From Chitinophaga rhizosphaerae (GTDB lineage Bacteria; Bacteroidota; Bacteroidia; Chitinophagales; Chitinophagaceae), in the NCBI RefSeq assembly GCF_003958645.1, contig NZ_RXLO01000004.1, forward strand, positions 186,001 to 250,000: a stretch of 64,000 nt of DNA, given 5' to 3'. Below, in pieces: positions 43,861 through 53,563 of the stretch (the first letter of the stretch is position 1; every line of letters begins with the position of its first letter). The notes beneath the pieces were generated by a model. It had not been told where the DNA came from. It saw only the letters and a program-made list of their open reading frames with translations, and ran no database searches. A program made the position numbers and the translations under genes.

Positions 43861-44499
43861 TCAATGCGAAAAATCCCCTCCGCCCAGGAGCACCTGGTAC
43901 AGCAGGGCCAACCCGAAGATGATCATACAAACACCTGCCACCCGGTTCAACCAAAGCACGTTGGTCAAAGTCAGCTTATGACGGATTTTATCGGAAACGA
44001 AAACCTTGAGGATGTCGGCAGACAATACGAATAACAAACACACCGAATACATCATGATGCGATAACTCACATCCAACGGCGCATTCGCCACGCAAACGCC
44101 CAGCCAGAAAATGATCACCCCGGGGTTTAGGGTATTCATCAGGAACCCGCCCAGCCAGATCTTCGCATAGTCTCGCGTCCGGAACATTTCCGGACGCTCG
44201 TCTCCCGTAGTAATACGCACTTTTTTGAATAACAGGCCGTAAACGCCCATTGCAATAAGCAGAATGCCGCCGGAAATCCCGATCAACCGGGTATGGGAAC
44301 CAAGGCTTCCGACGAACGACGATGCCAGGTTCCCCAGCAACACAAACATGATATCACTCACGGAAACGCCCAGGGCAAAACTGATCCCCGCACGCCAGCC
44401 GTTGCTGATGCTATACTTGATAATGGCGAAAATCACCGGTCCCACAGAAACCGATAAAAACACGCCCAATCCCAATCCTGCGATAATGGCGGCAGTCAT
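43861..44499 (-). CDS. LysE-family transporter
   Basis: 212 aa with six predicted membrane helices and the LysE/RhtB N-terminal pattern (LGVFLSVSVGPVIFAIIKYS; GISFALGVSVSDIMFVLLGN; LNPGVIIFWLGV). Such carriers export amino acids or related metabolites by proton exchange. It is 14 nt downstream of the GH3 gene on the same strand, so an acyl-amino acid connection is conceivable but not shown. Confidence 0.88.
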   Translation of the reverse strand: MTAAIIAGLGLGVFLSVSVGPVIFAIIKYSISNGWRAGISFALGVSVSDIMFVLLGNLASSFVGSLGSHTRLIGISGGILLIAMGVYGLLFKKVRITTGDERPEMFRTRDYAKIWLGGFLMNTLNPGVIIFWLGVCVANAPLDVSYRIMMYSVCLLFVLSADILKVFVSDKIRHKLTLTNVLWLNRVAGVCMIIFGLALLYQVLLGGGDFSH

Positions 44500-44513
44500 T
44501 CCCGATAAAACAC

Positions 44514-46055
44514 TTAGGCTTTCACGCCTGCTTTGGTGATGAGGAATTGTTCCCAGTCTTTGAGCTTTTCGCCCTTCAATACACGCGGAAACTTGTTCAT
44601 GGCCCCTTCCTTACCTTTGCAACGCAGGTAATCGAGGAAAACCTGGTTCGGCATGATCTCCACGAAAATCTCCTTCAGCGCCGACGTTCTTTCCACCGCA
44701 TAGTCATCATTCACATCGCTCAGCGTCTGGTCAATGATCTCGCGGACCTTGGCCGCGTCCACATTGGTAGCATCGGTCCCGATGTACCACCTGTGCGCAA
44801 AAAGGTTCTCATACTGGAAACCCGCTACCGTAAACTCACGGATCGTGATCCCCAGCTTCCGCTGCACGGTATCGATCGCCTTGTTCATGTTATCGATGCT
44901 CATGTGCTCGCCTGCCAGGCTCAGGAATTGCTTGGTACGGCCCACGATCACGATCTCATGCTCCTTCACGGAGGTAAACTTCACTACGTCGCCGATCAGG
45001 TAGCGCCAGGCACCGGAGCAGGTAGACAGCATCACGGCGTATTCCTGGTCTTCCACCACTTCGTGGATCATGTATGATTTGGGATTCGGCTTCACTTCGC
45101 CGTCCGCGTCGAAATTTTCTTCGTTGAAGGGGATGAATTCATAGAATATCCCCGTGTTCAGCACCAGTTTGATGCCTTTCACGCCCGGGCGCGCCTGGAA
45201 GCCGAAAGACCCTTCCGAAGCCATGTAGGTCTCGATAAAGGTTATGGGCTTGCCCAACAGCCGCTGGAAGCTCTCGCGGTAAGGCTCGAAGCTTACGCCG
45301 CCGTGAATATAAATGGCGAGGTTCGGCCAGATTTCGTGGATGTGCTTGACGTTGTGGTACTTGATGATTTCCTCCAGCACGATCTGTACCCAGGCAGGTA
45401 CGCCACAAACGGTACCCACGTCCCACTGCGGCGCCTTGCGCACGATCAGTTTGATGCGCTGCTCCCAGTTGGGCTTGCGGGAAATCTGGCTGCCCGGCTT
45501 GTAAAACCGGCGGAACCATTTGGGGATGTTCTTGGCCTGGATGCCGCTCATGTCGCCCTCGTAATAATCCCCTTTTTCGAAGAGGGAGGTGGTGCCCCCC
45601 AGCATGAGGATACCTTTGGTGAACGACTTCGGCGGCACATTGAAGTTAGCCATGGAATACAGCTGCTTCACACCCACCCTTTTCACGGTACGCAACATGT
45701 CGCGCGTGACGGGAATGTGCTTGCTGGCGGATTCCGACGTTCCCGAGCTGAGCGCGAAGTACTTGATCTTCTCCGGCCAGCTCACGTTCGCCTCCCCTTC
45801 CAGGCACTTATGCCACCACTCCGCGTGCATCTTGTTATAGTTATGCACAGGAACGCTCTGCCGGAAACGGGCTACCCAGTTGGGGGCATGTAAAATGTCC
45901 TCAAATTGATAGTGTTCGCCGAACTGCGTATGCTTCGCTTTTTCCATCAACCTGCGCAATACCTGCATCTGGTATTGGCGAGGCGTCCCCAGCTTGAATG
46001 TGAACTGTTTCCTTATTCGTAGGGATCTGGATATCAGGTTACCAATAATGGCCAT
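44514..46055 (-). CDS. GH3-family acyl-acid amido synthetase-like protein
   Basis: 513 aa. GH3 motifs: ATP/AMP region YFALSSGTSESASKHIPVT, YMASEGSFGFQARPGVKGI, and GRTKQFLSLAGEHMSIDNMN. The plant relatives join amino acids to hormones such as jasmonate and auxin through an acyl-adenylate; bacterial members are mostly uncharacterised. It is paired with a LysE-type exporter. The plausible role is ATP-dependent conjugation of a carboxylic acid to an amine; the substrate is unknown. Confidence 0.88.
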   Translation of the reverse strand: MAIIGNLISRSLRIRKQFTFKLGTPRQYQMQVLRRLMEKAKHTQFGEHYQFEDILHAPNWVARFRQSVPVHNYNKMHAEWWHKCLEGEANVSWPEKIKYFALSSGTSESASKHIPVTRDMLRTVKRVGVKQLYSMANFNVPPKSFTKGILMLGGTTSLFEKGDYYEGDMSGIQAKNIPKWFRRFYKPGSQISRKPNWEQRIKLIVRKAPQWDVGTVCGVPAWVQIVLEEIIKYHNVKHIHEIWPNLAIYIHGGVSFEPYRESFQRLLGKPITFIETYMASEGSFGFQARPGVKGIKLVLNTGIFYEFIPFNEENFDADGEVKPNPKSYMIHEVVEDQEYAVMLSTCSGAWRYLIGDVVKFTSVKEHEIVIVGRTKQFLSLAGEHMSIDNMNKAIDTVQRKLGITIREFTVAGFQYENLFAHRWYIGTDATNVDAAKVREIIDQTLSDVNDDYAVERTSALKEIFVEIMPNQVFLDYLRCKGKEGAMNKFPRVLKGEKLKDWEQFLITKAGVKA

Positions 46056-46142
46056 TAATCGCGGATTCTAAGTTTGAAAAGCAAAAATAGTTAATTCGTG
46101 GTAATAAAGGGGGAAGTTGGCGAAGCTTCGTACATTTGCGCC

Positions 46143-46916
46143 ATGTTGAAAACAACGTTACTCAAAGCTACAGAAGCCGGGGCAAAAGTTCTGCAGGAAT
46201 ATTTTAACGGTACTTTCACGATTTCCCATAAAAGTACGGTCAACGACCTGGTGACCGAAGCCGATAAAAAAGCCGAAACCGCCATCATAGACGTTATCCG
46301 GGCCGATTATCCCGACCATTTCATCCTCAGCGAAGAAGCCGGAGCCCTCGAAACCGCGTCTTCCGTCAAATGGATCATCGATCCTATAGACGGCACCGTG
46401 AATTTCGCCCACGGCATCCCCCTCTGCTGCGTGAGCATCGGGGTGGAACAAGACGGTGAAATGATCCTCGGCGCCGTGTACAACCCCATCATGAACGAGT
46501 TTTTCTTCGCCCAGAAAGGATTTGGGGCCACATTGAACGACCGGAAAATCTCCGTTTCGGCCAAGCCACACCTCGCCAACGCCTGCCTCGTCACCGGCTT
46601 CCCTTATAAATTCGAAAATTCTACCCGTAATCCCCTCGCCACCCTCCAGTCGTTCGTTCAACAGGGCCTCCCCGTTCGCCGGCTCGGCTCCGCCGCCATC
46701 GACCTTTGCTGGGTTGCGGCCGGACGGTTCGACGGCTTCTGGGAACACCACCTCAACGCCTGGGACTCCGCCGCCGGGTTCCTCATCGTTCAGGAAGCAG
46801 GCGGTAAAGTGACCGATTTCAAAGGGAACGCTTATTCCCCCTACCAACCGCACATCCTCGCCACTAACGGCCTCATTCACGACGGCATGCTGGAAGCGAT
46901 CAACAATATTCAATAA
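46143..46916 (+). CDS. Inositol monophosphatase family protein
   Basis: 257 aa from the ATG at 46143. Metal-binding motifs: EEAG, WIIDPIDGTVNFAHG and the C-terminal AWDSAAGFLIVQEAGG. Members hydrolyse inositol phosphate, PAP (CysQ) or related small phosphates with Mg2+; the general form here suits IMPase. It is 3 nt upstream of thiL and the two are co-transcribed. Substrate assignment is by family only. Confidence 0.92.
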   Translation: MLKTTLLKATEAGAKVLQEYFNGTFTISHKSTVNDLVTEADKKAETAIIDVIRADYPDHFILSEEAGALETASSVKWIIDPIDGTVNFAHGIPLCCVSIGVEQDGEMILGAVYNPIMNEFFFAQKGFGATLNDRKISVSAKPHLANACLVTGFPYKFENSTRNPLATLQSFVQQGLPVRRLGSAAIDLCWVAAGRFDGFWEHHLNAWDSAAGFLIVQEAGGKVTDFKGNAYSPYQPHILATNGLIHDGMLEAINNIQ

Positions 46917-46919
46917 ATC

Positions 46920-47948
46920 ATGGAAGAAAGAACTGAAATAAACGACCTCGGAGAGTTTGGCCTGATTGACCGCCTCACGCGCAACTTCGAAATCCAGAAC
47001 GCCGGCACCGTGCTCGGCGTGGGCGACGATGGCGCCGTGATCGACCATTTCGGCAAACAAACCGTTGTTTCGACCGATATGCTGGTGGAAGGGATCCACT
47101 TCGACCTGATGTACACCCCGCTGAAACATTTAGGTTACAAGTCGGTGATTGTCAACCTGTCCGACATATACGCCATGAACGCCGTGCCTACCCAGATCAC
47201 GATGAGCATCGCGTTTTCCAACCGATTTTCCCTCGAAGCGCTCGACGAATTCTATGAAGGCGTGTATGCCGCCTGCGAACGTTATAACGTAGACCTTATC
47301 GGCGGAGATACCACTTCTTCCCAGAAAGGCTTCATTATCAGCGTAACCGCCATCGGAGAAGTAACGCCCGGCCAGTTCGTAAAACGCTCCACCGCACAGA
47401 AAGGCGACCTCCTTTGCGTTTCGGGCGACCTCGGCGCCGCGTACCTCGGGCTTACCCTCCTGGAACGCGAGAAAAAGATCTTCCTGGAAAACCCCAAGAT
47501 CCAGCCAGACCTTGAAAATCAAACATATATCATCGGCCGGCAGCTGAAACCCGAAGCCCGGAAAGACATCATCGAGTTCCTGGCCGAAAAGGAAATCATT
47601 CCCACTTCCATGATGGACGTGAGCGATGGCCTCAGCTCCGAAATCCTCCACATCTGCAAGCAGAGTGAAGTAGGCTGCGTACTTTACGAAGACAAGCTCC
47701 CCGTTCACGACGAAGCCCGACAGATGGCCATGCAATTCGGACTCGATCCTACGGCCTGCGCGCTCAGCGGCGGCGAGGATTACGAGCTGCTGTTCACCAT
47801 GAAGCAGGAAGATTATGATAAAATCGTACTAAATGAGGAAATCGCGGTGATCGGCTATATTACAGGGCCCGAAGAAGGCGCACATATCATTACCCGCGGG
47901 GGAAACAGGCACGAAATCACGGCCCAGGGATGGAACGCATTCAAATAG
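46920..47948 (+). CDS. thiL: Thiamine-monophosphate kinase
   Basis: 342 aa. Conserved segments are EFGLIDRLTR, VLGVGDDGAVID, STDMLVEGIHFDL, DLIGGDTTSS, SGDLGAAYLGL and SGGEDYELLFT. It phosphorylates thiamine monophosphate to the active diphosphate using ATP. ThDP is the cofactor of the korB product nearby, but the two are in separate transcripts. It begins 3 nt after the IMPase stop, and a terminator lies 21 nt after its own stop. Confidence 0.96.
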   Translation: MEERTEINDLGEFGLIDRLTRNFEIQNAGTVLGVGDDGAVIDHFGKQTVVSTDMLVEGIHFDLMYTPLKHLGYKSVIVNLSDIYAMNAVPTQITMSIAFSNRFSLEALDEFYEGVYAACERYNVDLIGGDTTSSQKGFIISVTAIGEVTPGQFVKRSTAQKGDLLCVSGDLGAAYLGLTLLEREKKIFLENPKIQPDLENQTYIIGRQLKPEARKDIIEFLAEKEIIPTSMMDVSDGLSSEILHICKQSEVGCVLYEDKLPVHDEARQMAMQFGLDPTACALSGGEDYELLFTMKQEDYDKIVLNEEIAVIGYITGPEEGAHIITRGGNRHEITAQGWNAFK

Positions 47949-47968
47949 TGTAAAATCACCATAAATAG

Positions 47969-48005
47969 AAAAACGCCCGGTTCATTGATCGAACCGGGCG
48001 TTTTT
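47969..48005. terminator. Bidirectional terminator between thiL and the GT39 gene
   Basis: AAAAACGCCCGGTTC (47969-47983) pairs with GAACCGGGCGTTTTT (47991-48005), 15 perfect pairs with A/T runs on both sides, serving two convergent transcripts. Confidence 0.93.
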
Positions 48006-48008
48006 AGT

Positions 48009-49694
48009 TTATTTATCTACTATTTTGAAGTATGGACCGTTGTGCGTGGGATCCAACCCATCCACGGCGTCCAGCCCTAACTTGATCTTGTATTCACCGT
48101 AGCTTTTGTAAACAGGAATCCTGATATCTACCGAGTCTTTCCCCAGCAGATCGGCCAGGTGCAATTCCGTTTCCTGGATGTCGGCCGGCTTATCCACAGC
48201 GTCGAGGGTGGTGATGACAAACCGGAGCAACGGCCCTTGTCCCGCTACCGGAATTTCCTTTCCATAATGATTTTTCACGGCGAAACGGTAGGAGCGCACT
48301 GCATATTCCGGCTCCCCCTTCCGTTCAAACACGCTTTTCGCCGGAATAAACTGAAGGAGGCTATAGGAATAAAAATCCTTCACCGGTCTTCCGTAGAATG
48401 TGCCCTGCCTTGCCTTTCTGCCTTTTCCTCCCGGGAAATAGTGCTGGTCTGGGGATGCCAGCCATATTTCCTTCCCCCAGAGCTTCTCTTCCATCGGCCA
48501 GAAATTGTACTGGCTGCGGCGGCTGCGGATGGTATTGAGGCTGTAGGCAAGTTCCCCCTGGTAGAACATATATTTCGATGGCTGCTGGTAACTGTTGAGG
48601 AACACCACGGGCCGGCCCGCCGCCTGTTCCTTCACTACGGCCGTCCACTCACGGTTGTGGTGGATTTCCGGTCGGATGCGCACCCCCGGCAGAAAATCCC
48701 ACATCATATACACCCGAACCACCGCTACCAACACCAGCGACGGGACCCAAAGCGCCCGCAACACCTTCACCGAATACCCTTGCCGCACGATCCCCTGGTG
48801 CGCCAACGCCAGCAACGGCGCAAACACCATCACCGTCCAGTTGGCTTCCACGCGCCCTTTGATCGTGCTCAGCGCAAAAAATGCCAGTACCCCGATCAGG
48901 GAAAACTTCATCGCCCGCTCAAAACTGTCTTTCACCGGCACGCGGAAAGCGTAATACAGCAACAGCCAGCCCACCAGCGGCCCGAACAGCAGGAGCTGGC
49001 CCGCCAGGTAATCGAGCGTATAGCTGTAATGGTAAGCCTTGGCGTTCCTTTCGAAAAGATGGTATTGGACAGACGGGAAATCGTGCGTGTATTGCCAGTA
49101 GAGGTGCGGGAAGAAGAGGGCAGTCGTCACCAGCACCGCCGCCCAGAAACGGGGCAGCTTCAGCAGGTGCGGGTTGGAGATCACGGTGAAAAGTACCAGC
49201 AGCACGCCGTGGTATTTGCTGTAAAACATGAGCGCCATTCCCAAACCCAGCAGCAGCGTGTTTTTCCAGTTTTGCGCGGTGAGGAAGTTGCGATAGAGAT
49301 AGAAATATAACGCGGCGAAAAATATCAGCGGAATATCCGGAACGGCCAAAATCCCACCGAGCTGCATGGCGCCCATTCCCGCTAAAATGAGGTAGAAAAC
49401 GGTGTTGTTCTTCTCGGAAATCAGCTTGTCGGTAAGCACGAGCGTGCCCACGTTCAGGACCACCATGCCCAGCCGAACGCCCAGTTCGTTATGGAAAAGC
49501 GCGTATCCCGCCTTGATCAGCAGGGCGATCATGGGCGGATGGTCGAAATAGCCCCAGTCCAGGTGCCGGGAATACACCCAATAGTACGCCTCATCGTCCA
49601 TCAGCTCGGTGAAACAAGCCTGAACGATCGCCAGGAGGGCCCATAGTGCCAGTACGGTATTTTTATACTGGTCCTTTGTGAAAAAGCGGATCAT
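48009..49694 (-). CDS. Glycosyltransferase family 39 (ArnT/PMT-like) membrane protein
   Basis: 561 aa with about ten membrane helices in the first 340 residues. The GT-C signature MDDEAYYWVYSRHLDWGYFD (first extracytoplasmic loop with catalytic Asp/Glu, then HPPMIALLI) is clear. The C-terminal 200 residues form an extracytoplasmic soluble domain. Such enzymes move a sugar from a polyprenyl-phosphate donor to lipid A or protein. The acceptor is unknown. It is convergent with thiL; the nitrilase gene lies 35 nt upstream. Confidence 0.9.
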   Translation of the reverse strand: MIRFFTKDQYKNTVLALWALLAIVQACFTELMDDEAYYWVYSRHLDWGYFDHPPMIALLIKAGYALFHNELGVRLGMVVLNVGTLVLTDKLISEKNNTVFYLILAGMGAMQLGGILAVPDIPLIFFAALYFYLYRNFLTAQNWKNTLLLGLGMALMFYSKYHGVLLVLFTVISNPHLLKLPRFWAAVLVTTALFFPHLYWQYTHDFPSVQYHLFERNAKAYHYSYTLDYLAGQLLLFGPLVGWLLLYYAFRVPVKDSFERAMKFSLIGVLAFFALSTIKGRVEANWTVMVFAPLLALAHQGIVRQGYSVKVLRALWVPSLVLVAVVRVYMMWDFLPGVRIRPEIHHNREWTAVVKEQAAGRPVVFLNSYQQPSKYMFYQGELAYSLNTIRSRRSQYNFWPMEEKLWGKEIWLASPDQHYFPGGKGRKARQGTFYGRPVKDFYSYSLLQFIPAKSVFERKGEPEYAVRSYRFAVKNHYGKEIPVAGQGPLLRFVITTLDAVDKPADIQETELHLADLLGKDSVDIRIPVYKSYGEYKIKLGLDAVDGLDPTHNGPYFKIVDK

Positions 49695-49729
49695 AGTGGG
49701 GCGAAGTTAGCCAAATCCCACTCGATTTT

Positions 49730-50521
49730 TTAGAGGATCATGAAACGGTCGGCGTCTTTCATGAAAGGGAATTTCGCACGCAGTTCGTCGAGGTGCTGAC
49801 GGCTAAGGGTGTAGGTAAACACATCTTCGTCGTGCTCTTTGCGGTAAATGATCTCGCCGACGGGGTCGATGAGGCTGGTATCTCCGCTGTGGTAGATGTT
49901 GTTGCCGTCGTTGCCGACGCGGTTCACGCCGATCATGTAGCACTGGTTTTCGATGGCGCGCGCCTGCAGGAGGGCTTTCCATGGCGTGCTGCGGCGCTCG
50001 GGCCAGTTGGCGACGTTGATGAGGACGTCATATTCCGGCTGCCCGTCGTCCTTGATGGTGTTGCGGCTCCAAACGGGGAAACGCAGGTCGTAACACACTG
50101 TCAGGTTGATTTTCCAGCCTTTTACGGAAGCGATGAGGCGTTTGTCGCCCGCTTCGTAATGATCGTCTTCCCCGGCGAAGCCGAAGCGGTGGCGTTTGTT
50201 GTAGGTGCCGAATTGCCCGTTGGGCAGCATCCAGAGGAGACGGTTGAAATATTGGCCGTTTTCCTCGATGATGAGGCTCCCGGTAATGATGGCGTTCTTT
50301 TGTTTCGCTTTCTGCTTCATCCATTGTACGGCAGACCCGTCCATCGGCTGGGCCAGCTTTTCCGGCGCCATGCTGAAGCCGGTGGAAAACATCTCGGGCA
50401 GCACGATCACTTCCGTCCTTTCCTTGATGGCGTCGATTTTTTCATCGAACATGGCCAGGTTGGCCGCAATATCTTCCCAATGCAAATTCGCCTGAACGAG
50501 CGAAACGGTTAAATCTGACAT
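49730..50521 (-). CDS. Nitrilase-superfamily amidohydrolase (omega-amidase/YafV-like)
   Basis: 263 aa. The catalytic triad is visible: E43 (VLPEMFSTGFSM), K109 (GTYNKRHRF) and C143 (LTVCYDLRFP). The EMFSTGF and DLRFPVWSRN contexts match the YafV/omega-amidase group, which hydrolyses alpha-ketoglutaramate or deaminated glutathione. No signal peptide. The gene is followed by GT39 but probably works independently. Confidence 0.92.
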   Translation of the reverse strand: MSDLTVSLVQANLHWEDIAANLAMFDEKIDAIKERTEVIVLPEMFSTGFSMAPEKLAQPMDGSAVQWMKQKAKQKNAIITGSLIIEENGQYFNRLLWMLPNGQFGTYNKRHRFGFAGEDDHYEAGDKRLIASVKGWKINLTVCYDLRFPVWSRNTIKDDGQPEYDVLINVANWPERRSTPWKALLQARAIENQCYMIGVNRVGNDGNNIYHSGDTSLIDPVGEIIYRKEHDEDVFTYTLSRQHLDELRAKFPFMKDADRFMIL

Positions 50522-50594
50522 ACGATTTTGATTCTAGCGAAACGACCTCAAATTTACGCAGCAATAACTTAGAAAGTTTTGAAATCATGCAGTA

Positions 50595-51056
50595 TTATTC
50601 GGGCTTTTTTGAAATTTCTTCAATCACTTCGCGGGAAAGGTCGGATTCGAAGCCCCTTTGCAACAGGTACTGCATGGTTTTCCACGTCCGTTTCATCGGC
50701 TGTTCTCCCTTCAGACTGGCGAATTTCCGTTCCGCGAGCTGTTTCAGCACCCGGTCGTAATCTTCCGGGTCGATTTCCGACAATCCTTTCCGGATACAGT
50801 AATCGGACACCTGTTTCTGCTTTAGCATCAGGCTGATCTTCTTCCGGCCCCATTGCCGCATACGGAACTTCCCGCCGGCGTAGGCGCGGGCGTAGCGTTC
50901 CTCGTTCAAAAAATTGTCCTGCACCAGTTGCGCGATAGCCTCGTCGGCCGCATCTCCGTAAAGCCCCAGTTCCCGGCATTTCTCTTTCACTTCGGAATGG
51001 CACCTTTCCTGGTAAGCGCAATAGTGGCGTAGCTTTTCCATATCGCTGCTGCTCAT
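50595..51056 (-). CDS. recX: Regulatory protein RecX
   Basis: 153 aa with tandem three-helix RecX repeats: CAYQERCHSEVKEKCRELGL, IAQLVQDNFLNEERYARAYA and KFRMRQWGRKKISLMLKQKQ. RecX inhibits RecA filament growth. No recA in the window. It is 60 nt downstream of pcrA on the same strand, with the pcrA terminator in between. Confidence 0.92.
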   Translation of the reverse strand: MSSSDMEKLRHYCAYQERCHSEVKEKCRELGLYGDAADEAIAQLVQDNFLNEERYARAYAGGKFRMRQWGRKKISLMLKQKQVSDYCIRKGLSEIDPEDYDRVLKQLAERKFASLKGEQPMKRTWKTMQYLLQRGFESDLSREVIEEISKKPE

Positions 51057-51062
51057 GTTCTC

Positions 51063-51093
51063 AAAAAAAAGACCGGCCGTTGATCGGCCGGCC
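51063..51093 (-). terminator. Intrinsic terminator of pcrA
   Basis: CCGGCCG (51073-51079), loop TTGAT, CGGCCGG (51085-51091). On the minus strand it is followed by TCTTTTTTTT. It lies 24 nt past the pcrA stop and just before recX. Confidence 0.85.
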
Positions 51094-51116
51094 CGGGTGA
51101 GTAATGTTATGAAAAA

Positions 51117-53450
51117 TTACTGCCGAACGATCATGAGTTTGGCGTAATTGAGCATGATCTTTTTTTCGCCGCCCGCCTTGGGGAACATCACCGTGGCGAT
51201 GCGGTTGTTGGGCGCGCCTTCTAAGCCGGTGATCTTTCCGAACCCGAATTTCTGGTGCTCTACGTCCATGCCTACTTCCATGTTCGCCGGATCGTCTGCC
51301 GTAAAGTTGGCCGACGGCGTATGGTTCGTGGCTGCGGGAGAAGAGATCACGCGGGGCCGCGGCTCCTGTTGTGCGGGGCGGGAAGGCCCTGCCGGTGCGC
51401 CCGGCGCCTTGCGCTTGTCGAACATCGTGCCCCAGGAAGCGCCGCCGCCCATGGATGCGCTGTTGCGGAGGCCGCCGCCGGCATAGCTGCGATCGAGGTA
51501 CTTCTCGGGAATTTCTTCCAGGAAGCGGCTCGGCTCGTTCTGCTGCAACTGTCCGAAGCGGTAACGGCTATTGGCGTAAGTGATGAACAGCCGGCTCTTG
51601 GCGCGCGTCACGGCCACATAGAAAAGCCGGCGCTCTTCTTCCAGCTCTTCGCGGGAGTTGATGGACAATCCGCTCGGGAACAGCCCTTCTTCCAGCCCCA
51701 CGTTAAATACCACCGGGAATTCGAGCCCTTTGGATGCGTGGATGGTCATGAGTTTCACCACATCGCTGTTCTCGTCGTTGGTATTGTCCGCATCGGTGAG
51801 CAGGGTGATCTGCTGGAGGTAGATGCCGAGGGATTTATCGTCGAGCAGTTCGCCGTCTTCCGTCGGCGTTTCGGTGAATTCCTTGATGGAGTTCAGCAAT
51901 TCCTGCACGTTTTCGTAGCGGGCAAGGCCTTCGGTGGTTTTGTCGTTGAAGAGCTCCTTCACGATGCCGGTGCTTTTACCTACCTGCACTGCCACTTCGT
52001 AGGCGTTATGTTTGTCGAGCATCACGCGGAAGCTCTGGATCATGATCACGAAATTCGCGATGGCTTCGAGGGTCCCGCCTTTGAAACCGAATTCGTTCGC
52101 TCTTTCCAGCACTTCCCAGAAAGTGATGTTCTGGTCGTTGGCGAAGATAGACACCTTCTCGATGGTGGTTTTACCGATGCCGCGAACGGGGTAGTTGATG
52201 ATGCGCTTGAGGGCTTCTTCGTCGCGGGAATTGGAAATGATCCGCAGGTAAGCGATGAAATCCTTGATCTCCTTACGCTGGTAGAACGAAAGCCCGCCGA
52301 AGATCCGGTAGGGAATGGCTTGCCGGCGAAGGCTTTCCTCGAACGACCGGCTTTGCGCGTTGGTGCGGTAGAGGATGCAGAAATCGCGGTTGGCGAAGTG
52401 GTTGCGCAGCTTCAGTTCGGCGATGCTGTCGGCCACCATTTTGCCTTCTTCGTTATCGGTATTGGTACGAACGAGTTTGATTTTGTCGCCCTCCACATTG
52501 TCTGTCCACAGGTTCTTTTCGATCTGTCCCTTATTTTTCGAGATCACTTCGTTGGCGACGTGGAGGATGGATTTGGTGGAGCGGTAATTCTGTTCCAGCT
52601 TCACCACTTTCACATCGTCGTAATCTTTTTCGAACTGGAGGATGTTCTGGATGGTGGCGCCGCGGAAGGAGTAAATCGACTGTGCATCGTCTCCCACCAC
52701 GCAAATATTTTCATGTACGGCGCCCAGCAGTTTGACGATTTCGTACTGTGCGGGGTTGGTATCCTGGTACTCATCGATCATGATGTACTTGAACTTGTGC
52801 TGGTACTTGGCGAGCACGTCGGGGAAACCTTTCAGCAGCTGGTACATCTTGAACAGCAGGTCGTCGAAGTCCATGGCGCCGTTCTTGTAGCAGCGTTTCA
52901 CGTACATGTCGTAGATTTTCCCGGTCAGGGGGCGGCTGGCGCGCTGGTCTTCCTGCTGGAGGTAATAATCCACCTGGTACGCTTCCGGACCGATGAGGCT
53001 GTTCTTGGCCGCGGAGATGCGGTTGTATACGAGGTTCGGTTTGTAGTGTTTATCGTCGAGGTTCAGCTCGTTGATGATGGTTTTCACCACGCTCTTGGCA
53101 TCGTCTGCATCGTAAATGGTGAAATCGCTGGGGTAGCCCATCTTCGGCGCATCTGCACGCAGCAGGCGGGCAAACACGGAGTGGAAGGTACCGATGTAGA
53201 GATTGCGGGCCTCGTTGCTGCCGAGGATCTTCTCCACACGTTCCTTCATTTCCTTGGCTGCCTTGTTGGTGAACGTCAGGGAAAGTATGTTGAAAGCGTC
53301 CACCCCGTTGCGCATCAGGTGGGCGATCCTCGTCGTCAGTACCTTGGTTTTGCCCGATCCGGCGCCGGCAATGATCATCAGCGGCCCTTGCAGGGTCAAT
53401 ACCGCTTCTCTTTGCCGGTCGTTCAGGCCGTCTAAATAGTTTGCACTCAT
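51117..53450 (-). CDS. pcrA: ATP-dependent DNA helicase, UvrD/PcrA type
   Basis: 777 aa from the ATG at 53450. Superfamily 1A motifs: Q-motif LNDRQREAVLTLQGP, Walker A AGAGSGKT (28-35), motif II MIDEYQDTNPAQ, VVGDDAQSIYSFRGA, LEQNYRSTKSIL, TIHASKGLEFPVVF and YVAVTRAK. It unwinds 3'-5' in repair and replication restart. The C-terminal tail (about 670-777) is Pro/Ala-rich and ends in a Tudor-like VEHQKFGFGKITGLEG. The 56 upstream codons of the open frame have no similarity to the family and were excluded. Confidence 0.96.
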   Translation of the reverse strand: MSANYLDGLNDRQREAVLTLQGPLMIIAGAGSGKTKVLTTRIAHLMRNGVDAFNILSLTFTNKAAKEMKERVEKILGSNEARNLYIGTFHSVFARLLRADAPKMGYPSDFTIYDADDAKSVVKTIINELNLDDKHYKPNLVYNRISAAKNSLIGPEAYQVDYYLQQEDQRASRPLTGKIYDMYVKRCYKNGAMDFDDLLFKMYQLLKGFPDVLAKYQHKFKYIMIDEYQDTNPAQYEIVKLLGAVHENICVVGDDAQSIYSFRGATIQNILQFEKDYDDVKVVKLEQNYRSTKSILHVANEVISKNKGQIEKNLWTDNVEGDKIKLVRTNTDNEEGKMVADSIAELKLRNHFANRDFCILYRTNAQSRSFEESLRRQAIPYRIFGGLSFYQRKEIKDFIAYLRIISNSRDEEALKRIINYPVRGIGKTTIEKVSIFANDQNITFWEVLERANEFGFKGGTLEAIANFVIMIQSFRVMLDKHNAYEVAVQVGKSTGIVKELFNDKTTEGLARYENVQELLNSIKEFTETPTEDGELLDDKSLGIYLQQITLLTDADNTNDENSDVVKLMTIHASKGLEFPVVFNVGLEEGLFPSGLSINSREELEEERRLFYVAVTRAKSRLFITYANSRYRFGQLQQNEPSRFLEEIPEKYLDRSYAGGGLRNSASMGGGASWGTMFDKRKAPGAPAGPSRPAQQEPRPRVISSPAATNHTPSANFTADDPANMEVGMDVEHQKFGFGKITGLEGAPNNRIATVMFPKAGGEKKIMLNYAKLMIVRQ

Positions 53451-53538
53451 CACTGAAAAAATTTGCGAGTGGTAAAAGTACGATTTGACGGCCGGATCAC
53501 GAAATAAGTGGATAAACAACGTCGCGCAAGGGCATAAA

Positions 53539-53560
53539 AAAACGGCCCGGAGGCCGTTTT
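53539..53560 (-). terminator. Terminator of the M28 peptidase gene
   Basis: AAAACGGCC (53539-53547), loop CGGA, GGCCGTTTT (53552-53560). It begins 4 nt past the stop codon; the minus-strand U-run is in the stem tail. Confidence 0.82.
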
Positions 53561-53563
53561 CAG

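Noticed and set aside
51255..53435. 726-codon open frame antisense to pcrA
   Set aside because: A shadow of a strongly conserved helicase gene. Its composition is rich in His/Val/Asp repeats and shows no protein family.
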